From NCBI GenBank assembly GCA_947475065.1, contig CANJLB010000002.1:91889-155888 (forward strand): a stretch of DNA of 64,000 nucleotides, in the 5' to 3' direction. Under the pieces are notes generated by a model. That model had not been told where the DNA came from and made no database searches. It was given only the letters and a program-made list of their open reading frames with translations. Every line of letters starts with the position of its first letter. The first letter of the stretch is position 1. This document shows positions 44,910 through 54,594 of this stretch, piece after piece. The stretch is from Opitutia bacterium. Lineage in GTDB: Bacteria; Verrucomicrobiota; Verrucomicrobiia; Opitutales; Opitutaceae. Both the position numbers and the translations under genes were made by a program.

Positions 44910-45401
44910 ATGAGCAACTGTCCCTGCGGTTCCGGCCTCTCCCTTGACGCCTGCTGCGGCCCCATCATCGCCGGCACCCCGGCGACAACGGCCGAGGCCC
45001 TGATGCGTTCGCGCTACAGCGCCTATGTCACGCGTGGCTACGCCCACCTCGGCTCCTCCCTCTCCGCCGAGCAGCGGAAAGATTTCGCCCCCGACGACGC
45101 CCAGCGCTGGGCGGAGAACTCCGAGTGGCTCGGCCTTACCATCCACCGCACCGAGCAGGGCGGCCCGGCCGACACAGTCGGGCTGGTCGAGTTCACCGCC
45201 CGCTTCAAGACCGAGGGGCAGGAGCGCGAGCACCACGAGGTCGCCGTCTTCGGCCGCGAGGACGGCCGCTGGGTCTATACCGGCGCGGCCAACGCCCCCG
45301 GCAAGACCGTCCGCCGCGAGACACCCAAGCTCGGACGCAACGACCCATGCTTCTGCGGCAGCGGCAAGAAATACAAGAAATGCTGCGGCGCGGCCGCTTG
45401 A
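44910..45401 (+). CDS. YchJ-family protein with two SEC-C motifs
   Basis: A 163-residue protein of the UPF0225/YchJ family. The N-terminal SEC-C zinc motif is [14 protein letters not shown], the C-terminal one is [17 protein letters not shown], and between them lies an NTF2-like domain with [22 protein letters not shown] motifs bind zinc and, in SecA, contact SecB and ribosomes; the YchJ role is not established. It follows dapL at 143 bases. Family secure, function unknown. Confidence 0.9.
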   Translation: MSNCPCGSGLSLDACCGPIIAGTPATTAEALMRSRYSAYVTRGYAHLGSSLSAEQRKDFAPDDAQRWAENSEWLGLTIHRTEQGGPADTVGLVEFTARFKTEGQEREHHEVAVFGREDGRWVYTGAANAPGKTVRRETPKLGRNDPCFCGSGKKYKKCCGAAA

Positions 45402-45607
45402 GAGCGGGTTGGCGGGCCCATGACATGGCCGGGACCGCGGGGCTCGTCGCCGCGCAGCGTCCGGCTGAAATCGGTCCCCATGTCCGGTCCCAGTGTTTTT
45501 CCGGCATGGACTTCCTCTGCCATGCAAACCAAGTTTGCCGGCATGCTCGACGCCATTGCCATTTTTGAAGTCCTGCGGCGGAAAAATCGCCGCACTGCCG
45601 CCCGGCT

Positions 45608-48600
45608 ATGAGCGTCTCGCCGCCATCGCCCGGCGCGCAGGCCGAGGCCATTTTCAAGCAGGCGCTGGAGCGTTTGGTGCCTGAGGAGCGCACGGCGTTT
45701 GTCGAGGCGGCGTGTGCCGGCGACACCGCCCTGCGCGCCGCCGTCGGGGCGCTGTTGCACGATTACGCCGAGCGCTGCCTGCGCGAGCAGACGGTCGCCG
45801 GGCCGGCCTCGGGCAAGCCTGCGCTCGGCGAAGGGCCGGGCAGCATCATCGGCCGTTATCGGCTGGCCGAGCGGCTTGGCGAGGGCGGCTGCGGCATCGT
45901 GTTTCGCGCGGAGCAGACCGAGCCGGTGCAACGCCAGGTCGCGCTCAAGATCATCCGGCTGGGCATGGACACTGAGGAAGTGGTCGCGCGCTTCGAGGCC
46001 GAGCGCCAGGCGCTCGCGCTCATGGCCCACCCGCACATCGCGCAAGTCCTCGACGCCGGTGCCACGCCGGCGGGCCGGCCTTTTTTTGTGATGGAGCTGG
46101 TGCGCGGTGAGCCGGTCACCAAGTTCTGTGACGACCACCGGCTCGGCACCGCCGCGCGGCTGCGGCTGTTTGTCCAGATCTGCCAAGCCGTGCAGCATGC
46201 GCACCAGAAGGGCGTCATCCATCGCGACCTCAAGCCTTCGAACATCCTCGTCGGGCTGCACGACGGCGTGCCTGCCCCCAAGGTCATTGACTTCGGCATC
46301 GCCAAGGCCACCGCCGGCCGCCTCACCGACAAAACTCTCTTCACCGCCTACGAACAGTTCGTCGGCACGCCCGCCTACATGAGCCCCGAGCAGGCCGGGC
46401 TCGGCGGCGCGGATGTGGACACCCGCTCCGACATCTACAGCCTGGGCGTGCTGCTCTACGAGCTGCTGACCGGCCAGCCGCCTCTCGCGCCGGAAAAATT
46501 GCTGGCCGCCGGCGTGGACGAGGTGCGCCGCCTCGTCCGTGAGGTTGAGCCGCTGCGGCCCTCCGCGCAGCTTACCATGCTCACCGGAGATACTCTCACC
46601 GCCCGCGCGCGGCAGCACGACACTGACGCGACCCGCCTTGTCTCCGGCATCCGCGGTGATCTCGACTGGATCGTCATGCGCTGCCTCGAAAAGGACCGCG
46701 CCCGCCGCTACGACTCCGTCAGCGCCCTGGCCGAGGACATCACGCGCCACCTCCGCAACGAGCCCATCGCCGCCCGCCCGCCGGGCAACCTGTACTTGCT
46801 GCAAAAGATGGTGCGGCGTCACCGGGTGGTGTTTGCGACCGCCGCCGCCGTGAGTCTCGCGCTGCTGCTTGGCTTTGGCGCAGCCCTCCGCTCCTATTTC
46901 AATGAGCGTGAGGCACGGGCCGAGACCGTCACCGCGCTCGCCCGCTCCGATTATCTCCGTGCGATTGATCTCCTCGCGGATAACAAAGATCCCGAGGCCG
47001 TAGCCCATCTCGTGCGCGCGCTTCGCGCCCAGCCCGACGACCGCGCCGCCGCCACGTTGCTTGCCTCCATGCTTACGCAGCGCGCCTGGGCAGTGCCCGT
47101 CGCCTCCACGAGCACGAGCCAGCCCGTCGCCGTCACACCGGCCGTGCGTGGCGGTCAACCAGGTAATCGCGGCGGCCTCTTTCCCGCGCGTGGCGGCGGA
47201 CGCGGTGGGCGGGGTGCCCTTGGCGGACGCGGCGGGCGAGGTGCTCCTGACGGACGCGGCGGGCCGTTGGCCCCGACGTCAGCCATCCGGTCACCCGACG
47301 GCACGCTCACGCTCCACAGCGACCCACAGGAAAATTTTGTCCGCCTGCTTTCCGCCTCCACCAGCCTGCCTGTTTTCGAACCGATGCGCCTCGCAGGCAA
47401 CTTCCGCACCGCCACGTTCAGCGCCGACGGCAAACAACTCACCACGATCACAAGTGAGCTGGCACCGGAGCAGCACCTCGTGTGGGAACATCGGGAAACG
47501 TGGGCGATGCCCGCCGAGCCCGCGCTCCTGCGCACTTTGCCCTATACCAACGGCCCTGTGTTCCTCAGTCCCGACGGCCGCGTTTATTTTTCCAACTCGT
47601 GTCTCTGGGACGCCACCACCGGCCGCCCGCTCTCCCCGCGCCTGATCGAATACGGTGGCATGCTCGAGGCCGCCTTTAGCCCCGACAGCAGGCGTATCGC
47701 CACCGTCACGGCCAATTCCAACGACGTCCGCGTGTGGGACGCCAGCACCGGCCAGCCGGCCACGCCTGTCATCACTGACGATTTTCCCGGTCGCCAGCGT
47801 GGCTTCAACAACGGGCGCACCCTCACGGTCGCGTTCAGCCCCGACGGTAAATTCCTCCTGCTCACCGGCGACACCGCACGCGTGCGCGACGCCGCCACCG
47901 GCCAGCCCGTGCCGGCGCTCCAGCCGATGGAGGCCACGCGTCCCGTCGCCGCCGCGTTCAGCCCTGACGGCGCTCGCATCGTCACGCTCAATGCCGATGG
48001 TGTCGGCGCGCGCGTGTGGGACGCCACCACCGGCGCGCAGGTGCGCGAGTTTGCGCGCGACAGCGGCAGCCTCCGCACCGTCGCCTTCAGCCCTGATGGC
48101 ACGCGCATCGCCACCGCGACCGACAACGGTATCGCGCACCTCTGGGACGCCGCCACCGGCGAGCCCGCATCTGACCCCATCCAACAGGGTGAAACCCCGC
48201 TGTCTGTCACTTTCAGCGCCGACGGTGCAGGCTTGCTCACCTTCTCGCGTGGCGACCATGCCGCGCGCGTGTGGGACGCCGCCACCGGCGAGCCGATGTC
48301 GGCGCTCATCCAAGTTGAAAACACTTCCGCCAGCCCGAATCAACCCGGCCCAAATTTAGCCAACCGCCCCGCGCCATTCTCCGCCGCGTTCAGCCCCGAT
48401 GGCCGCTGGGTCGTGACGCATGGCGAAATCGCGCGCGTGTGGGACCCCACCACCGGCCTGCCCGTCTCCGTGCCGTTCGCCGCCGCGCCCGTGGAGCGCG
48501 AGAGCGGTCCGGCCGGTCTAACGCAGCAACCGCCCACCCCTGCCATCGTCACCATCGTCATCACATCCGACGGCCACCACCTGCTCACGTTCGACTCAGC

Positions 48601-48859
48601 ACGTCACGACGCCATCCGCGTCTGGCCCTCCGGCGACGCGATGCCCGCGTGGCTACCCGACCTCGCCGAGGCGCTCGCACGCTGCCGCCTCGACGCGACC
48701 GGGAGCCTCGAATTTTTCCCCGGCGTAAAATCCATCGCCGAACTCCAGCGCCTTGTCGCCCAGGAAAAGGATGCCGCCCAACCGCTGGTTATCTGGGCCC
48801 GCCGCCTGCTCAGCCTGTCGCCGGCCGATGCGCCCAGCGCTGCGGTCGTGCGGCCCTGA
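45608..48859 (+). CDS. Membrane Ser/Thr protein kinase with WD40-like beta-propeller and RGG-rich linker
   Basis: A 1083-residue receptor-like kinase. After an N-terminal ~80 residues that resemble the pre-kinase segment of planctomycete/verrucomicrobial kinases, the kinase domain (about 82-390) has LGEGGCGIVF, K114 in VALKII, HRDLKPSN (D207), DFG (228-230) and GTPAYMSPEQ, all intact. One transmembrane helix lies near 407-427. A low-complexity Gly/Arg segment (about 513-552, GGRGGRGA-type) precedes about eight WD40-like repeats of the form FSPDG...VRVWDA-TG-P, enough for one propeller on the far side of the membrane. ECF sigma factor partners are common for this family, but none is next to it. 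A 63-codon frame ends on its start codon (ATGA). Confidence 0.9.
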   Translation: MSVSPPSPGAQAEAIFKQALERLVPEERTAFVEAACAGDTALRAAVGALLHDYAERCLREQTVAGPASGKPALGEGPGSIIGRYRLAERLGEGGCGIVFRAEQTEPVQRQVALKIIRLGMDTEEVVARFEAERQALALMAHPHIAQVLDAGATPAGRPFFVMELVRGEPVTKFCDDHRLGTAARLRLFVQICQAVQHAHQKGVIHRDLKPSNILVGLHDGVPAPKVIDFGIAKATAGRLTDKTLFTAYEQFVGTPAYMSPEQAGLGGADVDTRSDIYSLGVLLYELLTGQPPLAPEKLLAAGVDEVRRLVREVEPLRPSAQLTMLTGDTLTARARQHDTDATRLVSGIRGDLDWIVMRCLEKDRARRYDSVSALAEDITRHLRNEPIAARPPGNLYLLQKMVRRHRVVFATAAAVSLALLLGFGAALRSYFNEREARAETVTALARSDYLRAIDLLADNKDPEAVAHLVRALRAQPDDRAAATLLASMLTQRAWAVPVASTSTSQPVAVTPAVRGGQPGNRGGLFPARGGGRGGRGALGGRGGRGAPDGRGGPLAPTSAIRSPDGTLTLHSDPQENFVRLLSASTSLPVFEPMRLAGNFRTATFSADGKQLTTITSELAPEQHLVWEHRETWAMPAEPALLRTLPYTNGPVFLSPDGRVYFSNSCLWDATTGRPLSPRLIEYGGMLEAAFSPDSRRIATVTANSNDVRVWDASTGQPATPVITDDFPGRQRGFNNGRTLTVAFSPDGKFLLLTGDTARVRDAATGQPVPALQPMEATRPVAAAFSPDGARIVTLNADGVGARVWDATTGAQVREFARDSGSLRTVAFSPDGTRIATATDNGIAHLWDAATGEPASDPIQQGETPLSVTFSADGAGLLTFSRGDHAARVWDAATGEPMSALIQVENTSASPNQPGPNLANRPAPFSAAFSPDGRWVVTHGEIARVWDPTTGLPVSVPFAAAPVERESGPAGLTQQPPTPAIVTIVITSDGHHLLTFDSARHDAIRVWPSGDAMPAWLPDLAEALARCRLDATGSLEFFPGVKSIAELQRLVAQEKDAAQPLVIWARRLLSLSPADAPSAAVVRP

Positions 48860-48943
48860 GGAGTAAAATGCCGGCCCGTCCCGCCGGGGCTGCGGTATGT
48901 GCCGCGTTGACGCCGACACGTGGCCGGCAAAGCGTCTGGCCTC

Positions 48944-49762
48944 ATGCCTGCCCGTCCGTCCTCCCTCTTGCTGGAAGTTTGCGGCCTCACGGTCGCGCGC
49001 GGTCGCGTCACGTTGCTCCATGCCGTGGACTGGCGCATCGGGCGGGGCGAACACTGGGCCGTGCTCGGTCCCAATGGCTGCGGCAAAACTTCCTTGCTGC
49101 GTGTCCTCATGGGCTATCTCACGCCGGGCGCGGGTGAAATCTCGCTGCTGGGCCGCCGCTACGGCGAGACCGACTGGCGCGAGCTGCGCCTGCAGGTGGG
49201 CCTCGTGACGAGCGCGTTGCAGGCCAGTGTGCCGCCGGCCGAAACCACGCTGGAAACAGTCATCAGCGGCAAATATGCCCAGCTCGACCTGTGGATGGAC
49301 TACACGCGCGCCGACCGTGCAGCGGCCATGCGCTGGCTGCGGTTCACTGGCGGCGCGGCTCTGGTGTCACGCCCGTGGGAGGTGCTTTCACAGGGTGAGC
49401 GGCAGCGTGTGCTGATCGCCCGCGCGCTAATGGCGCGGCCCCGCCTGCTCATCCTCGACGAACCCTGCGCCGGGCTTGATCCTGTCGCACGCGAGGATTT
49501 TCTGCAATTTGCCACCGCGCTGGCCCGCCGCCGCCATGCGCCCGCGCTCGTGCTGGTGACTCACCATGTCGAGGAAATCACGCCGGCTTTCACGCACGCG
49601 CTCGTGCTCCGGGCCGGTCGGGTCATCGCCGCCGGCCCGCGCCGCACGGCCCTGACCGCCCGCACGCTGGGCGCGGCCTTCGGCACGCCGGTGCGGCTCA
49701 CCAAGCTTGGTGGCCGGCTGCGGCTCACCCTGCGGAAGCGAAAAAAGCCGGAGTTTGCCTGA
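48944..49762 (+). CDS. Orphan ABC transporter ATP-binding protein
   Basis: ATPase subunit of about 272 residues. Seen: Walker A LGPNGCGKTS, a Q-loop, the signature LSQGERQRVLIARAL, Walker B LLILDEPCAGLDP and the switch His in LVTHHVEE. It resembles the ModF/YlmA-type stand-alone ATPases linked with molybdate or iron uptake, but no permease or binding protein is adjacent, so the substrate is unknown. The C-terminal tail is very basic (LTLRKRKKPEFA). ATG 48944 is chosen as the start closest to the family N-terminus. Confidence 0.85.
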   Translation: MPARPSSLLLEVCGLTVARGRVTLLHAVDWRIGRGEHWAVLGPNGCGKTSLLRVLMGYLTPGAGEISLLGRRYGETDWRELRLQVGLVTSALQASVPPAETTLETVISGKYAQLDLWMDYTRADRAAAMRWLRFTGGAALVSRPWEVLSQGERQRVLIARALMARPRLLILDEPCAGLDPVAREDFLQFATALARRRHAPALVLVTHHVEEITPAFTHALVLRAGRVIAAGPRRTALTARTLGAAFGTPVRLTKLGGRLRLTLRKRKKPEFA

Positions 49763-49772
49763 CGTACAGGCG

Positions 49773-49800
49773 GGCGGCGGTCACGCCGCCTCTTTCCCCC
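49773..49800 (+). terminator. Possible intrinsic terminator after the ABC ATPase gene
   Basis: GGCGGC (49773-49778) and GCCGCC (49785-49790) form a short G+C-rich stem over GGTCAC, followed by TCTTTCCCCC. The T-run is short, so this is only a weak candidate. Confidence 0.35.
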
Positions 49801-49843
49801 ATGCCAGTCTGTAGGGGCGCAGTCTTGTTGTGCCCTCCTTCGC

Positions 49844-51130
49844 TCACCCGACGTTCGCCTCCGCCTGCCTGATGGTTTGCGAGCCGATTTCCAGTGGCTC
49901 GCCGGCGAGGACTTTTTTCGCCCGTGCGAGGTCGAGTTCGTTCTCCCACCTTGCCACGGTGATGGTCGCCACGCCATTGCCGATGAGGTTGGTCAGCGCC
50001 CGCGCCTCCGACATGAAGCGGTCAATCCCCACCAGCAAGGACAGGCTGGCGACCGGAATAGGTGTGGAGGAAAGCGTCGCCGACAGCGTGACAAACCCGC
50101 CGCCGGTGACGGCTGCCGCCCCTTTCGAGGTCAGCAGCAACAGCATCAGCACGCCGAATTGCTGCGCAAAGGTGAGCGCCGTGTCGGTGGCCTGGGCGAG
50201 AAAGACTGCCGCCATGGTCAGATAGATGCAGGTGCCGTCGAGGTTGAACGAGTAGCCCGAGGGCAGCACCAGCCCGACGACCGACTTCGCGCAGCCCAGA
50301 TGCTGCATCTTGGTCATCATGCCCGGCAGGGCCGACTCTGATGACGAGGTGCCCAGCACCAAAAACAGCTCCTCGCGGATGTAGCGGAGAAATTTCAGCA
50401 TGCTCAGCCCGTTCAGCCGCATGATGGAGCCGAGCACCACGGCGATGAACACGAGCATCGTGAGATAGACGCACAGGATGAGCTTGCCCAGGGCGAGCAG
50501 CGCCCCGCCGCCCTGACTGCCCACGGTGTAGGCGATGGCCCCGAACGCCGCGAGCGGCGCGAGTTTCATCAGCATGGAGACGATGCCCATCAGCACCTTC
50601 GTCACCAGCTCCAGGAGATGGAGCAGGGGCTCCGCCGTGCGGGACAGCCGTGCGACGGCGATGCCGAAGAGAATCGCCACGAGCAGGACCTGCAGGATGT
50701 CGCCGGAGGTGAGTGCGCCCGGCAGCGTCGTGGGGATGATGTTGAGCAGAAAGCCCACCGTGGTCATCGGCTTGCTGTAGGTGGCGGCCTTGGCGAGGTC
50801 GTCGGGCGAGATGGCCATGTGGCGGCCTGCGCCCGGCTGCACCCAATTGACGACCAGCAGCCCCAGCACCAGCGCGATCGTCGTCACCACTTCAAAATAC
50901 ACCAGCGCCTTCAGGCCGACGCGCCCCACTTTCCTCAAGTCGGCCATGTGGCCGATGCCAGTCACGATCGTGCAAAAGATGATCGGGCCGATGAGCATCT
51001 TGACGAGGCTCACAAACCCGTCGCCCAGCGGCTTCAATTCGACCGCCTGCGTGGGAAAGAAATGCCCGAACAACGCCCCGCCCACCGCCGCCATCAAAAC
51101 CCAGACGTAAAGATGGCGGAAGAGCTTCAT
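49844..51130 (-). CDS. dctA: Dicarboxylate/amino acid:cation symporter (SDF family, DctA-like)
   Basis: Secondary transporter of 428 residues importing C4-dicarboxylates (or acidic amino acids) with Na+/H+. Eight hydrophobic segments plus two re-entrant hairpins. Seen: the serine-rich HP1 sequence GTSSSESALPGMM, TM7 SGYSFNLDGTCIYLTMAAVF and the HP2/TM8 region SKGAAAVTGGGFVTL...VASLSLLVGIDRFMSEAR with the substrate-binding Asp/Arg. The NLDGT variant favours DctA over GltP. Transcribed alone; C4-dicarboxylates would feed the TCA cycle and the caa3 respiratory chain. Confidence 0.88.
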   Translation of the reverse strand: MKLFRHLYVWVLMAAVGGALFGHFFPTQAVELKPLGDGFVSLVKMLIGPIIFCTIVTGIGHMADLRKVGRVGLKALVYFEVVTTIALVLGLLVVNWVQPGAGRHMAISPDDLAKAATYSKPMTTVGFLLNIIPTTLPGALTSGDILQVLLVAILFGIAVARLSRTAEPLLHLLELVTKVLMGIVSMLMKLAPLAAFGAIAYTVGSQGGGALLALGKLILCVYLTMLVFIAVVLGSIMRLNGLSMLKFLRYIREELFLVLGTSSSESALPGMMTKMQHLGCAKSVVGLVLPSGYSFNLDGTCIYLTMAAVFLAQATDTALTFAQQFGVLMLLLLTSKGAAAVTGGGFVTLSATLSSTPIPVASLSLLVGIDRFMSEARALTNLIGNGVATITVARWENELDLARAKKVLAGEPLEIGSQTIRQAEANVG

Positions 51131-51207
51131 GAAGTGTCGTTAGGGGCTGAGCGGTTTTAGCCTGAACGCGGGGCCAAGACGGAGGCAAGCATCCCGTCAT
51201 GCCAGTC

Positions 51208-51234
51208 TCTCAAGTTTCAAATCCTCAAATCTCT
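51208..51234. repeat. TTGAAATTTGAG-type short repeat
   Basis: Tctcaagtttcaaatcctc followed by aaatctc: three degenerate units of a TTTGAG/CTCAAA motif in the 217-base gap between the symporter and ilvB. It is A+T-richer than the flanks. A further short-repeat family in the window. Confidence 0.4.
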
Positions 51235-51347
51235 ACCGACATCAGACGATCTGCCATGGTTCGATCTGCCCGCGCGCGTTGCAATCAGGCGGCCGGCTCG
51301 GGGAACCGTTTCTCCCGTTGGCGAAACTGATCCCAATCAAGCCCCCC

Positions 51348-53132
51348 TCACTTCAGCAGCATGTCCTTCACCGTCTTGCCCGCGGGGATCATCGGGAGTA
51401 CGTGTTCCGTGTAGGGCACGATCACGTCGAGCACATACGGGCCGTCGTGGTCGAGCATCTCCTGGATCGCGGCCTTGAGCTCGCTCTTCTTGATCACGCG
51501 CCGGCCTTTCACGCCGAAGCCTTCGGCGATCTTCACGAAGTCGGGATAGAGCGCGTCGGGGTTGTCGGGGCTGCCGATGTTGTTTTCGTCTCCCAGAATC
51601 GTGTTGCCGCGGATGCTCTTGTAGAAACGGTCCTCCCACTGCACGACCATGCCGAGGTGTTGGTTGTTCAGGATCATCGCCTTCGCGGCGATCTTCTCGA
51701 TGTGGCAGGTGGCGAGCTCCTGGATGTTCATCACGAATGAGCCGTCGCCATCAATGTCAATGACCTGCTTGTCCGGAAACGCGACCTTGGCGCCCATCGC
51801 GGCGGGATAGCCGAAGCCCATCGCGCCGAGGCCGAGCGAGCTGAGGTAGCGGCGCGGTTCGTTGAAGCGGTAGAACTGCGCGGCCCACATCTGGTGCTGG
51901 CCCACGCCGGTCGTGATGATGGCGTCGCCCTTGGTCAGCTCGTAGAGTGTGGCGACGGCCTCCTGCGGCACGATGTGGCGGCTCTGCTCGTAGGCAAAGG
52001 GATAGTCGCGCTTCCACGCGTTGAGCTGCGTCTGCCACGGCTTAGTGTCGGGCGGGGTGAACCCGCGAGCGGTCATGAGCGCGTTGAGCCGCCGGAGAGC
52101 GTCGCGGATGTCCCCGGCCACGGGCAGGAGCACCCGCTTGTTCTTATTGTGCTCGGAGGCGTCAATGTCTACATGGACGATCTTCGCGCTGGCGGCGAAA
52201 TGGGCGGTGTTGCCCGTGATGCGGTCGTCGAATCGAGCTCCCAGACACAGCAGCAGGTCGCACTGGTCCACGGCCCAGTTGCCGTAGGCTGCGCCATGCA
52301 TGCCGAACCACTGGAGCGAGAGCTTGTGCGACTCGGGAAACGCGCCCACGCCCATCAGCGTGGTGGCGACCATGAGGTTGGCCTTCTCGGCAAATGTCTT
52401 CAGCTCCGCGTGCGCGCCGGACGAGATCAGGCCGCCGCCGGCGTAGATGACGGGCTTCTTCGCCTCGGCGATGAGGGTGAGGATCTGGCTGAGCTGCTCG
52501 TCCGTCGCGCGCGGCTCGGAGGTGAGCAGCGGGTTGCTGAACTCAACCGTCGCGGGAAACACCGGCTGCAGCCGCGTCTGCTGCACGTCCTTGGGCAGGT
52601 CAATGATGACGGGGCCGGGCCGGCCGCTCCGGGCGATGTGAAAGGCCTCCTTGAAAATGCGCGGCAGCTCCTTGGCGTCCATCACGAGGTAGGAGTGCTT
52701 CACCACCGGCAGCGTCATGCCGTAGAAATCCGTCTCCTGAAACGCCATCTTGCCGATGAATTTCGAATACACCTGCCCCGTGAGGCAGATGAGCGGGATG
52801 GAGTCCATGAAGGCGTCGGCGATGGCCGACATGAGGTTGGTTGCGCCGGGGCCGCTGGTGGCCATGCACACGCCGACCTTGCCCGTTGCGCGCGCAAAGC
52901 CCTCGGCAGCAAACGAGCCGCCCTGTTCGTGTCGGGGCAGGATGGTGCGGATCTTGTCGGTGCGGGCGAGTGCCTGATGGAGCTCCTGCGACGCGCCGCC
53001 GGGATAGGCAAAAATGACATTCACGCCCTCGCGGATGAGGCACTCGACGACGCAGTCGGCGCCGTTCATCTCACGGCCGATGTCGGGCTGGGGAAATGCA
53101 GCGGGTGCGGTGGGCTTGGCGGGCTTGGGCAT
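51348..53132 (-). CDS. ilvB: Acetolactate synthase, large (catalytic) subunit
   Basis: TPP/FAD enzyme for the first common step of Val/Leu/Ile synthesis. About 594 residues. N-terminal domain: [15 protein letters not shown] and [18 protein letters not shown] (catalytic Glu). Central FAD-binding-like domain. C-terminal domain: TPP motif [17 protein letters not shown], then [16 protein letters not shown]. Typical biosynthetic rather than catabolic type. The small regulatory subunit ilvN is not adjacent. The start is uncertain: ATG 53132 ([10 protein letters not shown]) follows an open extension to 53231 that is not conserved-looking. Confidence 0.94.
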   Translation of the reverse strand: MPKPAKPTAPAAFPQPDIGREMNGADCVVECLIREGVNVIFAYPGGASQELHQALARTDKIRTILPRHEQGGSFAAEGFARATGKVGVCMATSGPGATNLMSAIADAFMDSIPLICLTGQVYSKFIGKMAFQETDFYGMTLPVVKHSYLVMDAKELPRIFKEAFHIARSGRPGPVIIDLPKDVQQTRLQPVFPATVEFSNPLLTSEPRATDEQLSQILTLIAEAKKPVIYAGGGLISSGAHAELKTFAEKANLMVATTLMGVGAFPESHKLSLQWFGMHGAAYGNWAVDQCDLLLCLGARFDDRITGNTAHFAASAKIVHVDIDASEHNKNKRVLLPVAGDIRDALRRLNALMTARGFTPPDTKPWQTQLNAWKRDYPFAYEQSRHIVPQEAVATLYELTKGDAIITTGVGQHQMWAAQFYRFNEPRRYLSSLGLGAMGFGYPAAMGAKVAFPDKQVIDIDGDGSFVMNIQELATCHIEKIAAKAMILNNQHLGMVVQWEDRFYKSIRGNTILGDENNIGSPDNPDALYPDFVKIAEGFGVKGRRVIKKSELKAAIQEMLDHDGPYVLDVIVPYTEHVLPMIPAGKTVKDMLLK

Positions 53133-53242
53133 GGCGGATTTGGGTTTGGGCAAGGGGCGAACTAAGCCGGGGTGGGCGGCAGGTGGCAATCCCGGATTTT
53201 CCGGCTGGCCGCGGGGCGGCGTCTGGCGCACGCTGCCGGGCC

Positions 53243-54040
53243 ATGCTGAAAATCCTGTTCATCGGTGACATCGTCGGGCGGCCGGGGCGTGACATCGTGA
53301 CCGAACGCCTGCCGCAGCTCCGCCAGGACCTGGGGCTGGATGTCGTCATCGCCAACGCCGAGAACGCCGCCGCCGGCGCGGGCCTCACCGGCGCGCTCGC
53401 CCGGTCCATCCTCGCGGCGGGTGTAGACGTGATCACGCTAGGCGACCACGTCTGGGACCAGCGCGGCTTTGAAACCGAGATCGCCACGCTGGAGCGGGTG
53501 TGCCGTCCGGCCAACCTGCCCCCGGGCTGCCCCGGCCGCGACCATGTCATCGTCGAGGCGAAGGGCGTGCGGCTGGCGGTGTTCACACTGCTCGGGCGCA
53601 CGTTCATGGGCCTCAAGGCCGAGTGTCCGTTTCTCGCGACGGATGCGTTGCTCGCACGGCTGACGGGCACCGGCGAAACGGGTGCGGCGGACGCGACGTT
53701 TGTGGAAATCCACGCCGAGGCGACGAGCGAAAAGCAGGCGCTGGGCTGGCATCTGGATGGGCGGGCGGTGGCGGTCATCGGCACGCACACGCATGTGCCG
53801 ACGGCGGACGCGAGCGTGCTGCCGCGCGGCACGGCGTTCCTGTGCGATGCGGGCATGACCGGACCTTACGCGGGCGTGCTCGGGCGGGCGGTGGAGCCGG
53901 TGGTCGCGCGGTTTCTTGATGGGATGCCGCGCCGGTTCGACGTGGCCGAGGGCGACGTGCGGCTCTCCGGTGTCGTGGTGGATTACGATCCGGTCACCAG
54001 AAGGGCGGTCCGCTGCGAGCTGCTGACTGTCAGGAAATGA
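53243..54040 (+). CDS. TIGR00282-family metallophosphoesterase (YmdB-like)
   Basis: Calcineurin-like phosphodiesterase of 265 residues, similar to Bacillus YmdB, a 2',3'-cyclic nucleotide phosphodiesterase that influences RNA turnover and developmental choices. Seen: [14 protein letters not shown] (metal Asp), [15 protein letters not shown] (Asn), [25 protein letters not shown] and [11 protein letters not shown]. All metal ligands are in place. ATG 53243 gives the family N-terminus [12 protein letters not shown]. It diverges from ilvB and overlaps by four bases the amidohydrolase fragment downstream. Confidence 0.9.
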   Translation: MLKILFIGDIVGRPGRDIVTERLPQLRQDLGLDVVIANAENAAAGAGLTGALARSILAAGVDVITLGDHVWDQRGFETEIATLERVCRPANLPPGCPGRDHVIVEAKGVRLAVFTLLGRTFMGLKAECPFLATDALLARLTGTGETGAADATFVEIHAEATSEKQALGWHLDGRAVAVIGTHTHVPTADASVLPRGTAFLCDAGMTGPYAGVLGRAVEPVVARFLDGMPRRFDVAEGDVRLSGVVVDYDPVTRRAVRCELLTVRK

Positions 54041-54498
54041 GCGGACCGGAATGCCGCATGCCCCGGTCCGCCCCATCCGCCGCTTCTGCTTCGTCTGCCG
54101 GGCTGCCGCCGGTTGACGGGCACGTTCACATCGTCGGCATCGGCGCGGGCGGGACAGGCTGCTGGCTGCAGGCGGACTCGGCCTGGCACCGGATCGAGTC
54201 GAATTTTCTCTGCCGCGTCATCGGGATGGATCCGGCGACCCTTAAGGGCGACTTTGACCGGCTTTATGTGGAGCATCTGCTCGCGCGGCTGCAGGCCTCG
54301 TCGCTGCGGGCGGCCGTGGTGCTGGCGCAGGAGCAGGTGCATGACTCGGCGGGCCGCGTCGTGCCGGGTGTTGGGCTCTTCCATGTGCCCAACGATTGGT
54401 GCAACGCGCCCGGGAAGGCCAAGGCGAGGGAAAGAACCAGGAGAACGATGAGAAGAGGCATGGGTCAATTGAAGCAAACCTGCATGAAGTTCGTATGA
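54037..54498 (+). pseudogene. Amidohydrolase (metal-dependent hydrolase), 5' fragment only
   Basis: The first ~123 codons encode the start of an amidohydrolase-2 family TIM-barrel enzyme: PPVDGHVHIVGIGAGG gives the metal-binding H-x-H, and LQASSLRAAVVLAQEQVHD and VGLFHVPNDW match the family. Such enzymes usually have 300 or more residues. After VPNDW (about 54405) the frame runs into unrelated Arg/Lys-rich codons and stops at 54498. The minus strand of that joined sequence encodes a signal-peptide-like start (MPLLIVLLVLSLALAFPGAL, from 54461), as if another gene's 5' end had been fused head-to-tail here by a deletion or inversion. Start ATG overlaps the YmdB-like stop, so it was once coupled. 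Confidence 0.65.
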
Positions 54499-54594
54499 TG
54501 GCTCCGTGAAATCGGGATAAAATCAGCGCCAATCCATCGTGGGTCGTCGCCCTGAGACTGAGTTTGATTGCTGCGGGCGGCAGGCCCGGGCGTT

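Noticed and set aside
45420..45611. 63-codon frame before the kinase as a gene
   Set aside because: No recognisable family and no clear ribosome-binding site; noted only as a possible remnant.
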